A stretch of DNA of 64,000 nucleotides from Patiria pectinifera (taxonomy: Eukaryota > Echinodermata > Asteroidea > Valvatida > Asterinidae). The position numbers and the translations under genes are program-made. Within the stretch, counting starts at the first letter, position 1. Each line of letters opens with the position of its first letter. Of this stretch, positions 53,875 to 64,000 are shown one piece after another. The stretch covers positions 10,752,863-10,816,862 of the forward strand of contig CM057135.1 in NCBI GenBank assembly GCA_029964075.1, given 5' to 3'. A model generated the notes under the pieces. That model did no database searches, was not told the DNA's origin, and saw nothing but the letters and a program-made list of their open reading frames with translations.

Positions 53875-55875
53875 CAGGTATCACAATTTCTAAGTTCCCC
53901 CCAACATTATTCTTAATTAATGAAATAGAAATGCACGATTTCAACAATATCCCAAATGCAAATGACAGAGGACACTCTTCTGCCCATCTTGTAAAAAAAA
54001 ATGATAGAAATCCAATCACGCATACCAACACGAAGCTCATTTGAATGAAAAAAAGTGCCAATAAAAAAAGTTGCAGTATATAGCATTGCTCCATTGTACC
54101 GGTTTGATCATGCTTTAAAAGGTAGAATGTTTATCCCTTTTAATCTAAAAGTAATAGGATTACACAGCTGGCTTTATTGGTACGGCCAGGTCTCGGGTAT
54201 TAGCTACTAAGTCACATGTTTCTGTTCCAAATTTAAAAATGGCGCGTATAGCTGTTGCTCAGCGTGGTGTGGCAATTGGTTGGCTTGACGAAGGTGTAGC
54301 AGTGAAAGAAGTCGCTCGAGATTGGGCTGTTCCCCAAATGCAGTAAGAAAGCTGAGGCAGAAGTTTCAAGCCGCTGGACAGATTGAAGACCTACCAAGGC
54401 GATCCAGACGACGTGTCACAACAGTTAGACAAGACATGTTTATCGCCAATTTGGCAGAAACTAGGCGTAAGATGACAGGTAAGCTTATCATTGTAAATCA
54501 TGTAAATCAGATTTTTGTGACTTCCTAAATCATCCTTTCTTTTAACTTTGGACTTCGCAAATTATCCTCGTTTTAACCGACTTAACAATAACAATGCCTT
54601 AACCAATGTTTGATTTTCTTTTTTTAAAGCTAAACAGATACGTCATAGGATGCATCGAGGGAGGAGGAATCAGCAGAAGCCCTGCCTGCAAACCATCAGA
54701 AACCGACTGCATGAAGTGCAACTCCATGCAAGGAGACCAGTGAAGAAGCTGAAACTAACAGCAGATCATCGTAGAAGACGTCAACTGTTTGCCAGACGTC
54801 ATCGGCGTTGGACCCGCAGGGATTGGGCCAAAGTTATGTTCACCGACGAATGTCGCTTTTTCCTGGAGAAAGTTGATGGCAGACAGCGGGTTTGGAGGCG
54901 CTCTGGAGAACAGATGCAAGACGACTGCATTCAATGGGTTGATCACTATGAGAGAAGAAGCGTGATGGTATGGGCCGGGATGAGCACCGAAGGGAAGACA
55001 GAGTTGGTTGTTATTCCTGGGAATCTGAATGGTGCACGGTATGTCAATGAAATCCTTGACCAACATGTGGTTCCCTATGCAGCAGCTATCGGCCAGGGCT
55101 TTGTGTTGATGGATGACAACGCTCCCAGTCACAGATCACGGGTCGCAACCCAATTCCTTGAAGATCAGGGGATTGAAAGGATGGAATGGCCTGCCAGATC
55201 TCCTGATCTGAATCCAATTGAAAATTTGTGGGATCAGATAGCAACAGCGACTAGGAAGAGAGTACGTGCAAATACTAGTTTAGCTCGTTTTACACAGATG
55301 CTGATTACAGCGTGGGATAACGTCGACCAGCAGAACGTACGTAACTTGTCAAACAGCATGCGGAAGAGGTGTTTGAAAGTTCTTCAGAATAATGGAGGAC
55401 CTACTAAATACTGATCTGAAATTTCCCATGTAAAAACAAGAGTCTCTATTTGAAAGAGGAAGAACAAGAAAACCAATTTCAAAAATGTTACATTTAATTT
55501 GCATTTTCTTTGTCATCTTTGCATTAAAAGGTCTGTTAGATTACCAAGATTGCGTCTTGTTTAAGTTAAACATCCTTTTAAACAAGGAAACTTTTGTAAA
55601 GTGAAGTTATTAACTAATGAAAGTCTACCCTGCCTTGCAGGATCACTCAAACCAATACATTGGAGCAATGCAATTTACTGCAACTTTTTTTATTGACACT
55701 TTTTTCATTCAAATGAGCTTCGTGTTGGTATGCGTGATTGGATTTCTATCATTTTTTCACAAGATGGGCAGAAGAGTGTCCTCTGTCATTTGCATTTGGG
55801 ATATGTTGAAATCGTGCATTTTTATTTCATTAATTAAGAATAATGTTGGGGGGAACTTAGGACTTGTGGTACCTG
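53875..55875 (+). mobile_element. Tc1-like DNA transposon with long inverted ends
   Basis: A 2001-bp element flanked by TA on both sides (53873-53874 and 55876-55877). The ends are about 210-bp inverted repeats: CAGGTATCACAATTTCTAAG versus CAGGTACCACAAGTCCTAAG, then TTCCCCCCAACATTATTC in both. It encodes a DD34E transposase. The arms are about 90 percent identical, so it is of moderate age. Confidence 0.92.
54239..55414 (+). pseudogene. Tc1 transposase (DD34E), one frameshift, one intron
   Basis: The start MARIAVAQRGVAIGWLDEGV at 54239 leads into the helix-turn-helix DNA-binding part. A frameshift near 54335 (VPQM / NAVRKL) breaks it. Exon 1 ends at 54478 (ATGACAG|GTAAGC) and exon 2 starts at 54630 (TTTTTAAAG|CTAAAC); the 151-bp intron keeps the frame. 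Exon 2 holds the catalytic core: FTDECRFF, LMDDNAPSH and LNPIENLWD, with 34 residues between the second D and the E, the Tc1 spacing. The stop is at 55412-55414. Exon 2 is fully open. Confidence 0.9.
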
Positions 55876-55877
55876 TA

Positions 55878-56284
55878 TAGCGCATAGTACCGTGACTGAG
55901 GTCCCTATGCGCTCTCATGAAATCAACAATTATACAAATAGAACAGATGTGTTTTGACCCGGGTTTTGAATTAAGTTTTCAGTTATATACATGTTTGTTT
56001 TCAAACACCAGTATAGGCCTATAGCATATGACAAATATCCCTTACACCCTTGATCCGTTTTAATTTGAAGTGTTTTAATTTTTCATGATCAAATCATCCG
56101 GCGATCATTGATGATCAGTCATTCCTATCCCTGCCGTTGCTGTCTATTCCTATGTGTTCAAATTTATGACTGTCATATAGTCATCATTTGTACGATCTCA
56201 CCAGTAAAAACTATAGCTTGGAATACGAGCATGCATAGGCCCTAACAATGGTTGGTAATGGTACTCTATCTTTTGTCTTTTTAG
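55878..56284. other. Spacer between Tc1 and the integrase-core gene
   Basis: AT-rich DNA, no ORF. It holds a short imperfect hairpin around 55883-55913 (GCGCATAG and CTATGCGC). It ends in a pyrimidine tract and AG (CTTTTTAG, ending 56284) that reads as a splice acceptor. Confidence 0.5.
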
Positions 56285-57004
56285 ATGGAAGGTGTATTTG
56301 CATGGAGGTATTTGTGGATATTCCAGAAAGATAATGTACATTGGCGCTGCTGACAACAACACCGCTGATGTTGCAGTCGAATTTTTTGAGACAGTCACAG
56401 AACGGTTCGGATGGCCATCCAGGGTTCGAACGGACGCCGGCGGTGAGAATGAGGTCATTGGTCGTCTAATGGAAGACAGGCGTGGTAACGACCATCACCC
56501 TTGGTTGCAGGGGCCTCGACCCATAACCAAAGAATTGAGCGGTTTTGGCGTGACCTGCAGGTGCCAATTTTGAACATTTTTCGGGAAATCTTTTCCCGTC
56601 TAGAAGAGGAGAATGTGCTAGACCCTGCGTGCGATGATGACCTGTGGTGTCTCCATTTTGTGTTCATGAATGTCATCCAGAGACAACTTGATCAGTTTGT
56701 CCTGACCTGGAACAATCACAGTCTCCGCACGGAACACAGTAGAACCCCAGACCAGCTGTTCATCTCCGGCATGCTCCAACTGTACAACTCTGGCGCAACG
56801 GGGGTTATGGAACTGTTAGACCACATACAAGCAGAACACATTCCTGTCGAACGACATCGCCATCAAAGCTCACTTGATGTTAATGTGTCAGATAACTGCA
56901 TCCGAGAACTGTCTGCTAGTGTCAACCTCACGAACATTTCAGCCCAACAGGGAGAACTGATCTACACGCAAGTTAGAAATATTTACAGAAGATATTTGCG
57001 GTAA
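56285..57004 (+). pseudogene. Integrase-core (rve-type) domain protein, terminal exon
   Basis: After the acceptor at 56284 the sequence reads YLHGGICGYSRKIMYIGAAD, then PSRVRTDAGGEN and AGASTHNQRIERFWRDLQVP: the D, D and E blocks of an rve-type integrase core. The C-terminal part has FCLHYVF-like LWCLHFVFMNVIQRQL and TWNNHSLRTEHSRTPDQLF. I know this layout from a widespread family of animal integrase-core-domain proteins that lack RT and may derive from Ginger-like DNA transposons. The frame shifts once within the domain, and no upstream exon is visible, so it is a decayed or partial gene. TAA at 57002-57004. Confidence 0.65.
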
Positions 57005-59674
57005 AGGACCATATTAATTACAGCTGACCCTATATATCTGTTCGTTCTACCATGCAAAATTATCTAATTAAGCAGTCATAGCAGTGTATTTCTTTATTGA
57101 AACACAGTGACAGGAAATGGTTTAAATATTACTGAAAATGAGATTTTAAATTGTTCCTCGTTCTTTTATACGTTTGCACTGTTAATCTGCTGGTTAAAAT
57201 CCAAATGTATACCGATATAACCATGATGCTCCGATCCATGCGATTGATGTACAGTGATAAATTCAAGATGTATGATTTATTTTTCGATTGATAGGCCTCG
57301 ACCATTGTTGACTTCACAACTGCTTTGTGTTTTGCGTATTTACGCAAATCAATGCCCCATTAATTTACGTTACTACGCATAACACAAATGGTTCAGGTGT
57401 TAAATGTTTTAAACATTACATGGTTTCCACACAGGCCAGTAGTTTAAAATGAGGTTAATTGGAAGATAAAAGGGTTGATAGAGGAAGTGCATCCGATTCC
57501 CGAATAAAAGGCAGTTCACACAACATTAAAAATCCCAACATTTAAGCCTAATTGTCCCTCCGTTTTTCACGTGTTTTTGGTATTAACTCTGATTTCAAGA
57601 GCCGTGTTTTAAAATTGTTGCCTCAGTTCAAATGTCCATGTAAATTGTATGCCACTTCAAATTCAAGCACTTTTAAACAGCAGTGCTATTGGAGCAGGCT
57701 TTTACTTGTTATAATTTTTTGTACTTTGCATATTCTGAAGTCAAGTCCCTACATGCACTGTTGTTGTTGTTTTTGCTTTTACAGTAGTGTGTCTCCGGCC
57801 CCCTGTTCTAGTACAAATAGTTTCCTTGGTTACGTGACCTCTCAGAAAAATAGTCGTATTAATGATAAAAGAGACCATTTGGTTAGTGGGGTTTTGCACA
57901 TTTAGTCCGACGCCTCATCAGTAGTCCGATACGGCCTCGAGCTCCTGCCCTCAGCAGATTAGCAAAGAAGGGAGCTGCATGGAGAATGAAAGTATTTCAT
58001 TTTCTGTTCATTGCTATGGAGGCATATTTCTTGATGCATTGTATCATTCAGTAGAGTGGGTATTTTTTTTTAAGTCCGTAGGCCTATTGATGCGGAGGCC
58101 AATGTTCACCGTTGAAATCTTTTTAGGAAGGGCATGTTTTTTAAAGACTTTTGAACGATCATTATAATCTATGATTAATTGCTATGATTAGTTCAATTTT
58201 TGATCGGATGTATATTTAAGTGTAAGTGTTCTACTCTTATTAGAGGCTGTATTATTCTTTGAGATATTGCGTGATGTTGTAGATCTTATTTTCGGGAAAA
58301 CTCGGTACTGTATATTTTTTTTTTTAAATTCCTAACCAAGTTTGCCTGTAAATTGATCACTAGGAGGTATGGCGTTCCCACAGATCCAAGAGTACAGCAA
58401 AGTCTATTCCACATTTTCCTGCTGTATTTGACTAGATTATGTTTATAACGCAGTATACAGCTACCTTTTTTGTAATGTTGGTGCTGAATTTCAATGTTCA
58501 GAGCTCGGTACAAGTCTATGCAGAGGTACTTACTGGATTAGCAAATGAAAGTGTTTAATGACTTTATCACTAGTCGTAGCCATATGTGAATTGCGTGTGT
58601 AGCCTGATGATGTACGTTGTGAAGTGACTCATAAATGGCTTATGGCCGGTCTAATCGGTGTGACTGGAGACATCTGTTTTGGCTCAAGTGTCAAAACTGA
58701 AGTATACAGCATTGTTCTGGAGCTCATTAATAAGTATCGCCAAAAAGTTGTTGGTTTCACACTGCGCGAGGTTCAGTAGAGGCTTGTTTATGATGAACTG
58801 ATAATAAGTGTTTTGTATGGGCCTACGTACCACTTGTCGTTTACAAAGTGACAAAGCGTCAAGACGTTTCACCCCTTGTATTGACATCACTTAACTGTAC
58901 GTTAGAATAGCATTTGCATCCATTGCTAAGTGTGGTAATTGTGTATTGGTTTTTCTTTCTTTTTCGTTTTAGGATTTTGTCTGTACCGGGGTGGTAGTTA
59001 ACTTTTGTGTTTGGTTTTATTTAGTTTTTTGTTAGTTCTGGTCTCCATCTTATTCCATAATTTGTTGGCTCAGTGGGCAGCAGTCAGAGGATTCTATTTT
59101 TTTTGGTGCGAGGTTTTAACAAAAAAAAATTTTGTCGTTGGTACTCGTGTCCTTGTCATTTCATATAATTTAAGTCAAACTCACGTTTTATATTTTATTC
59201 GAAAGTTCTTGATTGTTCTTTGATTTGCTGTTTTTTCTACATTTTTTAGGTGAAGTGAATCCATTTTTGTTAGCTTCACTGGATGTGCTGATATTGAAAA
59301 GGAATTTCAGTTGATGTCATTTTTGTTTGAGTGTAACCCTTAAGTCCTAACAAAATAGTCTGCGACCCAATATTATTATTCCAGCGGAGTAAAACATTTT
59401 TATACTAGATAAATTTTGGATTATTTGTCCAGGTTACAAACAATTGCATTTAATTTGTATATGTATCACAACGGTTCAAGTTGACAAGATTAAAATTACA
59501 TGGAGACACACTTGTTCGAGTGTTGCTTAACTTTTTTTCAAATCTTTGTTGATGCATTATTGTATAGGAAAATAGAAGAACACACGAAAGTGATGCTGAC
59601 TGGCCCGAATTTTGGTTAAAGCAATAATAGTCATGTTACATTCCAACACTGACTGCGCTGCCACTGAAACGAGG
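57005..59674. other. Long AT-rich stretch without recognised gene
   Basis: About 2.7 kb with only short, unconvincing ORFs (up to 117 residues at 57552-57905). At 57904-57937 there is a short piece of the palindromic MITE motif (AGTCCGACGCCTCATCAGTA, then CCGATACGGCC), perhaps a remnant of a third copy. Otherwise nothing is seen. Confidence 0.5.
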
Positions 59675-60028
59675 GGGTCCGCTCATAAGTCCGACGCCTC
59701 ATAGGTCCGACGCCTCATAAGTCCGACAAAATCGTATCCCCTAACCAAATAAAGGCCCATAAGTCCGACGCCTCATAGGTCCGACGCCTCATAAGTCCGA
59801 CGCCTCATAGCTCCGACGCCTCATAGCTCCGACGCCTCGTAAGTCCGACAAATTAAACGCCTCGTTTTACCGTTGTCGGACTTATGAGGCGTCGGACTTA
59901 TGAGGCGTCGGACCTTTGAGGCGGAATAAATAAATGTTATGCCTCATAAGTCCGACGCCTCATTAGTCCGAAATTTCGGACTTATGAGGCGTCGGACCTA
60001 TGAGGCGTCGGACTTATGATACGGCCCC
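59675..60028. mobile_element. Palindromic MITE of 16-bp units, copy 2
   Basis: 354 bp, the reverse complement of copy 1 (46052-46406) at well over 90 percent identity. It starts GGGTCCGCTCATAAGTCCGA and ends TTATGATACGGCCCC. GAAACGAGG on both sides (59666-59674 and 60029-60037) is the target duplication. The 16-bp units and hairpins are as in copy 1. The high identity between copies points to recent spread. Confidence 0.9.
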
Positions 60029-60037
60029 GAAACGAGG

Positions 60038-61660
60038 CCAAATGAAATTAATATTTTCAAGGCTATGTAATTATTCTGACGGTGGAGTGAGCTGTTCAGT
60101 TTTCATATTTGCTTTATTGAAGTTTTACATATTCCCATTTTGCTGGACGGTATTGCAGTCACTAAAATCTGGCCATTTGGACAAAGTGTGAATTCCAACA
60201 TTGCGCAGATTAATTGAAAATTAAATGTGAATACCGCCATCTTGATAATTTCCCTCTAATCCATAAGTATAAATGACGCCAAAGTCTATGGGCAATGGCA
60301 TTTCCTCAATGGTCTTTACATTGGTAGGTAGCCAGCATATCGATAATGATATGTACTATTTTTCCAAACGTATATTAGTACTTACAGCATGCGCAATAAA
60401 CAATTTACACTGCAAACAAGAAAACATGGGACCCGGGCTACGTGGTTTTTTTTTTTTTTAAGAGCAGTTGCATCAATTACAAACGACGGCCAGCCGACCA
60501 TCATGGAACTGCCTTTTTTTCAAAATTTGAACCCCGATTATTTACTAATTTTGCGATTGGAAACAAATCTGTGCAATGGTGCCAGCCAGCTATTCTTGTT
60601 TTCTTTGCCCAATTCCTTCCTCCATGCCTGGCCGGACAATTCTCAGAAGTCTGTACATTGTTTGCTACATCTCAGGAATTGGGTCAGGAAACCTCGAGGC
60701 TACGAGAACGGCATGTTTTGTCGTCAACCCTCAAACAGGCACGTCCATGAAACAATATTTGCTATAAAATACTGACCCCAAAAATGTATCCATATCCGAC
60801 AATTACAGCAACAGAACATGTATATGACTCTAAAGATGCTCTTAAGGCAAATATTTTCAGAGCTTGCAAACTGTGAACGAGTCCTTAGTTGGTTCGATTT
60901 GAAGGAACCAACCGAGATCTGCGTCCCCTTTTGCGTTTGACTCCACCCTAGGCGCCCTCCTTCTTTTGTCACGATTTTGAACACCCCTTTGTGGAGACTG
61001 GAAGAGGCATAGAGACAATGATTGTTTGTAATCGGCTCATCCTTCCTCCCCCAGGCCCCCAGCATGGTCAAGCACAGAAGGGTTTAATTGGTTCAAGGCG
61101 CCACACACATCATGCACATGTGTATGTTCATGGTTGCTATTAAAATTGTGCTTATGCGCGAAATATTGCCGATGAATGGTGAATGGTGAAATGGTGCTTT
61201 CGTTTACAAATTGTGACACACCGTAACAAGTAACATTACATGACATTTTAAGAACTATTTTAATTTTGATGAGCCTGAACACTTGAAAAATACAGTTAAA
61301 GTAGATGAAAAATAACGGATTCAAAATGAATCTCTTCTTAAATTTTCAACAATTTTTAACAAAATTTCATTTTCCGAAGATATCACTTTCCTTATGATAA
61401 AGTACATAGTCAAAGAACAATTCAAGTCTGCAGTCCTGGTTTCATGATATGCGTGATAGTTTATTTCACATCTTTGTCATTTTTTTCGCTCCCGCTTCGC
61501 AAATGCAGAATGTCATTCAAATGAGTTGCCAAATGTCGCGGGGAGGTTGGCAGGTTGTGCCTCTAGTGCAAAGTTTTTGTTATTGTTTATGTGACTATAA
61601 TGTGCTTGTATTTTCTTTTCAAAATCATTGACCTGTGTTTTAGTTGATTGATTCTAATAT
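60038..61660. other. Stretch without recognised gene
   Basis: AT-rich sequence with short ORFs only (up to 128 residues at 60389-60775). They overlap each other in all frames and show no domain. A T run lies at 60449-60461. Nothing else is seen. Confidence 0.5.
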
Positions 61661-61669
61661 AGGTTTTTT

Positions 61670-61850
61670 TCGGCTATTTGAAAACACTTTCCATTCAGAT
61701 TCACCAACTCTGACATTCAGTTTCGTCCTTGAAAAAAATCACATGTTTTTAACAAAACCATTTTAGTCGTTTACCATTCAATTTCAAAGTTTGGTCCTCC
61801 TTTTTAGTCATCGGGTCGAGAATATTCGTCATTACAGTTCGAATCCGTCT
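61670..61850 (-). repeat. Second copy of the 43540-43690 repeat
   Basis: Read on the minus strand, this segment (TGTAATGACGAATATTCTCG, then CCGATGACTAAAAAG and TTTGAAATTGAATGGTAAA) matches the interior of the long-TIR element at about 43540-43690, at about 80 percent identity. It lies directly before the gypsy-4 remnant. It marks a dispersed repeat family. Confidence 0.75.
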
Positions 61851-62261
61851 AAGCTGCTGCCTAATGCCTATGTTCGGTCGTGAAACCCATACCCCTATCG
61901 AACTTGTGCTTGGCGGCCCAGCTACGGACGAAGAGTCACATTCATTATGTCAGTTCACTAAGGAAGCGGGTGGAGACAATTCATCACCTTGTACGTGAAC
62001 ACCTTGGGCAGTCAGCCACTCGTCAGAAAAGGGACCATGACGCTCGTTTATCCCAAAATAACTACACCGGTGGTGATTTGGTGTACATGAGATCGAGAGA
62101 CAGCACTAAAACTGTTGGGTTGTCCCCAAAACTGAAACAAGCAAAGCAGAAAGGACCATGCATCGTCCAGGAGAAACTCATTGACTTGCTGTTTGAGATT
62201 CGGTCAAAGCAACGGGGGAAAACTAAAATCCTCCACCCTGACCGACTGAAACAGTACCACT

Positions 62262-62632
62262 CAGGGGCGGATCCAGGAATTTTTGCAGGGGGGGGGGGGG
62301 TTCATCAGCAGAAAAATCTGGAAATGTACACAGGTTTTTTTTCTCCGGACGCTTGGACTCCGTAAAATCAAAAACTGGGCGTGGGGGGTGGGGGGGGGTG
62401 GGGAGTTGGTACCATATTTTAATAGGAGGCGCTGTTCAAATCCGACAATTAATTACACTAGATTACAGGTGTACCGTATTTTGAACAGGCAGACATTATA
62501 CCAGTATAATTTTTTGGGGGTGATACAGCAGGGGGGGGGGGGGTTCGACTTATTTTTTAGGAATATGTATGAGAAATTTTTTTTTTACAGAGCTGGTTTT
62601 TTTTTACCCCCCCCCCTCTGGATCCGCGCCTG
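62262..62632. mobile_element. hAT-like MITE with CAGGGGCGGATCCAG ends
   Basis: A 371-bp element starting CAGGGGCGGATCCAGGAATT and ending with the inverted copy (CTGGATCCGCGCCTG), with G and C runs inside the arms. CCACT is on both sides (62257-62261 and 62633-62637). CAGGGGCGGATCCAG ends are very common in invertebrate MITEs usually assigned to hAT; the visible duplication of 5 bp is shorter than the normal 8. It is inserted in the gypsy-4 remnant. Confidence 0.8.
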
Positions 62633-63333
62633 CCACTGCGACGATGTTCCCAAATGGATGACGGACTTGCAAAAGACTTTGCGCCTAAACTGTCCTCCGC
62701 CTGAGACACCGTCCATTCTTTCGACAGTCCAGAAAAACAGCCCAGAATTGCCTGTTGCAGTCAACGCTCCCCCACAAAAAAACGCAACGACCACTCCCCC
62801 ATCCGCCGAAGTTCTCGCACTATTGCGTACACCAGCGAAATTCGTAGATCTCGACTAGCCCCCTTCAAGTCCGTTTTCTGTTGACCCCGCTAGGGTCAGG
62901 AATGCGGAAGTAAACAATGCAGTGGCCGTCCATTCATAAATCCGGACGCAACAGCTGTGTTTGCGATCACAGTGCATGCAGTTTGTCTAACCAATTCAAG
63001 GACATTGTCGCTGACACTCGAAAAACTCGAACAGTGTACACTTGTTTTGTTTATGTTATTTTCCTTCTTGTATTTTCCGAATAAGTTGTTTTTTGTCTCC
63101 GTCGCATTTAGTTCTATTATTAGTAGTTTAGATGCAAAACATCAAAAAGTGACGGACACCACGAACTCTAGAAATATGCTGTGCCCTGCGTAATTCGTGT
63201 TTTGTTGTGTTCACTACCTCGATCTGAACTCATGAACTGGAGTTTCTACGAGCCAATTTCATATAACTGTATTGACTCTATTGGTTTCCACTTGGTTACA
63301 ACGAGGACGTTGTAAAAACTTTAGGGGGAATAG

Positions 63334-63480
63334 TGTTACGAACCCAGAGTGCTTGATTATGGAAATCTAGCGCCCTCTGGTTTCACCCCGGCCATGAAGT
63401 ACACCATCTTATTATTGTTGTTGGGGGGACGAAAATTGGTCGGCTTGCTATTTTTTTTATGGCGCAAGTATTTTACAAGT
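63334..63480 (+). repeat. gypsy-4 3' LTR start
   Basis: TGTTACGAACCCAGAGTGCT directly after the purine tract marks the LTR start. The right end cannot be set; sequence with other coding character begins near 63490. Confidence 0.5.
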
Positions 63481-63566
63481 GTTGAAGGCATGGTACAGCA
63501 GGCACTATGCGAGATGTGGCATCAACCGTAACCCACAGTTCCATGTCCAACTCCGCCCAAGAACGA

Positions 63567-63887
63567 CTAGGGTTTGCCGGCCTCCTGCCGCATGCGAAAC
63601 TGTTCATCGTATCGTTGCCATCCCCACCCAGGGAATTGCAATGCTGCCATGCGGATTGTCTCAGCATATTTGAGCAATTCTGAAAAGTGCAAAGGGTGAC
63701 GCACTGAAAAAATAGCCAGGAATGTGTGAAAAGCGCTCATCCATTTATCAATAGAATCAAGCTTCTTGGTCTGTGATGGGGCTGGTCGAAAAATCACTTT
63801 ACCGTTTTCCACCGCCATGGTCAAAGCTGCACCTTTGTCAGCCGTGGCCACCGTCATTACAGTGTTATCACGATATAGTACCGCCAA
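63567..63887 (-). CDS. gag-like fragment of an unassigned element
   Basis: Minus-strand ORF of 106 residues with LDSIDKWMSAFHTFLAIFSV, LLKYAETIRMAA and WGWQRYDEQFRMRQ. I have seen this pattern (W-AFH-F, LLKY-ETVR, W-YDEQFR-R) in uncharacterised invertebrate proteins that lie next to tyrosine-recombinase or DIRS-like elements. The link is from memory and not certain. The right flank (63890-64000) shows nothing recognisable. It is a fragment, at the edge of the window. Confidence 0.4.
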   Translation of the reverse strand: MAVLYRDNTVMTVATADKGAALTMAVENGKVIFRPAPSQTKKLDSIDKWMSAFHTFLAIFSVRHPLHFSELLKYAETIRMAALQFPGWGWQRYDEQFRMRQEAGKP

Positions 63888-64000
63888 GTCAATATATTGA
63901 CTGTTTCAAATTTTTTCTTTGATTGCGCTACTAACACAACCCAAGAAGCGGGACGGACTGAAGAGAAGGTATCAGGGTGGGCCTATCAATTGCCGCAAAA

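Larger units (their letters stand above)
61862..63480 (+). mobile_element. gypsy-4: 3' part of a Ty3/gypsy element
   Basis: Plus-strand end of an integrase followed by the 3' end of the element. Motifs: FGRETHTPIELVLGG near 61870, ATRQKRDHDARLSQNNYTGG, LSPKLKQAKQKGPCIVQEKL and LHPDRLKQYHS; then a proline-rich tail (62640-62855). A purine tract (TTTAGGGGGAATAG) precedes an LTR start (TGTTACGAACCC) at 63334. Only the right part of the element is present, and its LTR end is not determined. It is a fragment with a few breaks. Confidence 0.75.

Noticed and set aside
57552-57905. 117-residue ORF
   Set aside because: Cysteine- and phenylalanine-rich low-complexity translation without homology; likely chance.
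58590-58625. Second hammerhead (CTGATGATGTACGTTGTGAAG)
   Set aside because: The CUGAUGA core is present, but GAAG replaces GAAA and stem II does not pair.
60389-60775. Overlapping ORFs of 102-128 residues
   Set aside because: Three frames open over the same bases with no domain in any; the region has a T run and looks noncoding.

Overview
This window looks like repeat-rich nuclear DNA from an animal, most likely a marine invertebrate. Genes have GT-AG introns. The elements present (Polinton, CR1/L2-like LINEs with a PHD finger and 2A-like peptide, a GIY-YIG Penelope-like element, PIF/Harbinger, Tc1, several Ty3/gypsy lineages, a tRNA-derived SINE and many MITEs) co-occur in cnidarians, molluscs, echinoderms, hemichordates and lancelets. 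Short motifs such as TAGGCCTA and TACATGTA hint at a marine deuterostome or mollusc, but I cannot fix the phylum. I see no host gene that can be named with confidence.

The window is best read as layers of insertions. (1) The oldest layer is a Polinton fossil at 1-3880, with DNA polymerase B remnants at 21990-22418 and 29024-29455. (2) LINE-A (minus strand) cuts the Polinton at about 3880 and runs, with interruptions, to about 17980. LINE-A holds a Harbinger-type MITE (6168-6538), an A-rich stretch and a young Ty3/gypsy element with both LTRs (8137-17299). (3) At 18040-18570 there is a tyrosine-recombinase fragment, followed by low-information DNA and a 151-bp higher-order minisatellite (about 21120-21800). 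(4) A 6.6-kb Harbinger element (22419-29023) sits inside the Polinton polymerase remnant. It has inverted ends, a 3-bp target duplication, a transposase with one stop codon, and an intact three-exon Myb/SANT-like gene in convergent orientation. (5) A broken gypsy element (29590-34893) has an SGNH-hydrolase-like ORF before gag. (6) A third, old gypsy element (36240-47990, minus) is cut by LINE-B (38226-42227), a long-TIR DNA element (about 42995-45078) and LINE-C (45640-46505). Two of these carry MITEs of their own.

The right third holds a type I hammerhead ribozyme (49331-49397, minus) beside an open Penelope-like RT/GIY-YIG ORF (49507-51014). After that come short minisatellites, a GC-rich ORF split by a 2.0-kb Tc1 element (53875-55875), an integrase-core gene fragment (56285-57004), the second copy of a palindromic MITE built from 16-bp units (59675-60028), a gypsy integrase remnant with a MITE and the start of an LTR (61862-63480), and a gag-like fragment at the right edge.

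The observations I rate highest are the hammerhead ribozyme, the Harbinger element with its intact spliced Myb partner, a zinc-finger third ORF behind a strong splice acceptor in two related gypsy elements, and the palindromic 16-mer MITE family with 8-9 bp target duplications. All family calls are from motif reading by eye; no database search was run.
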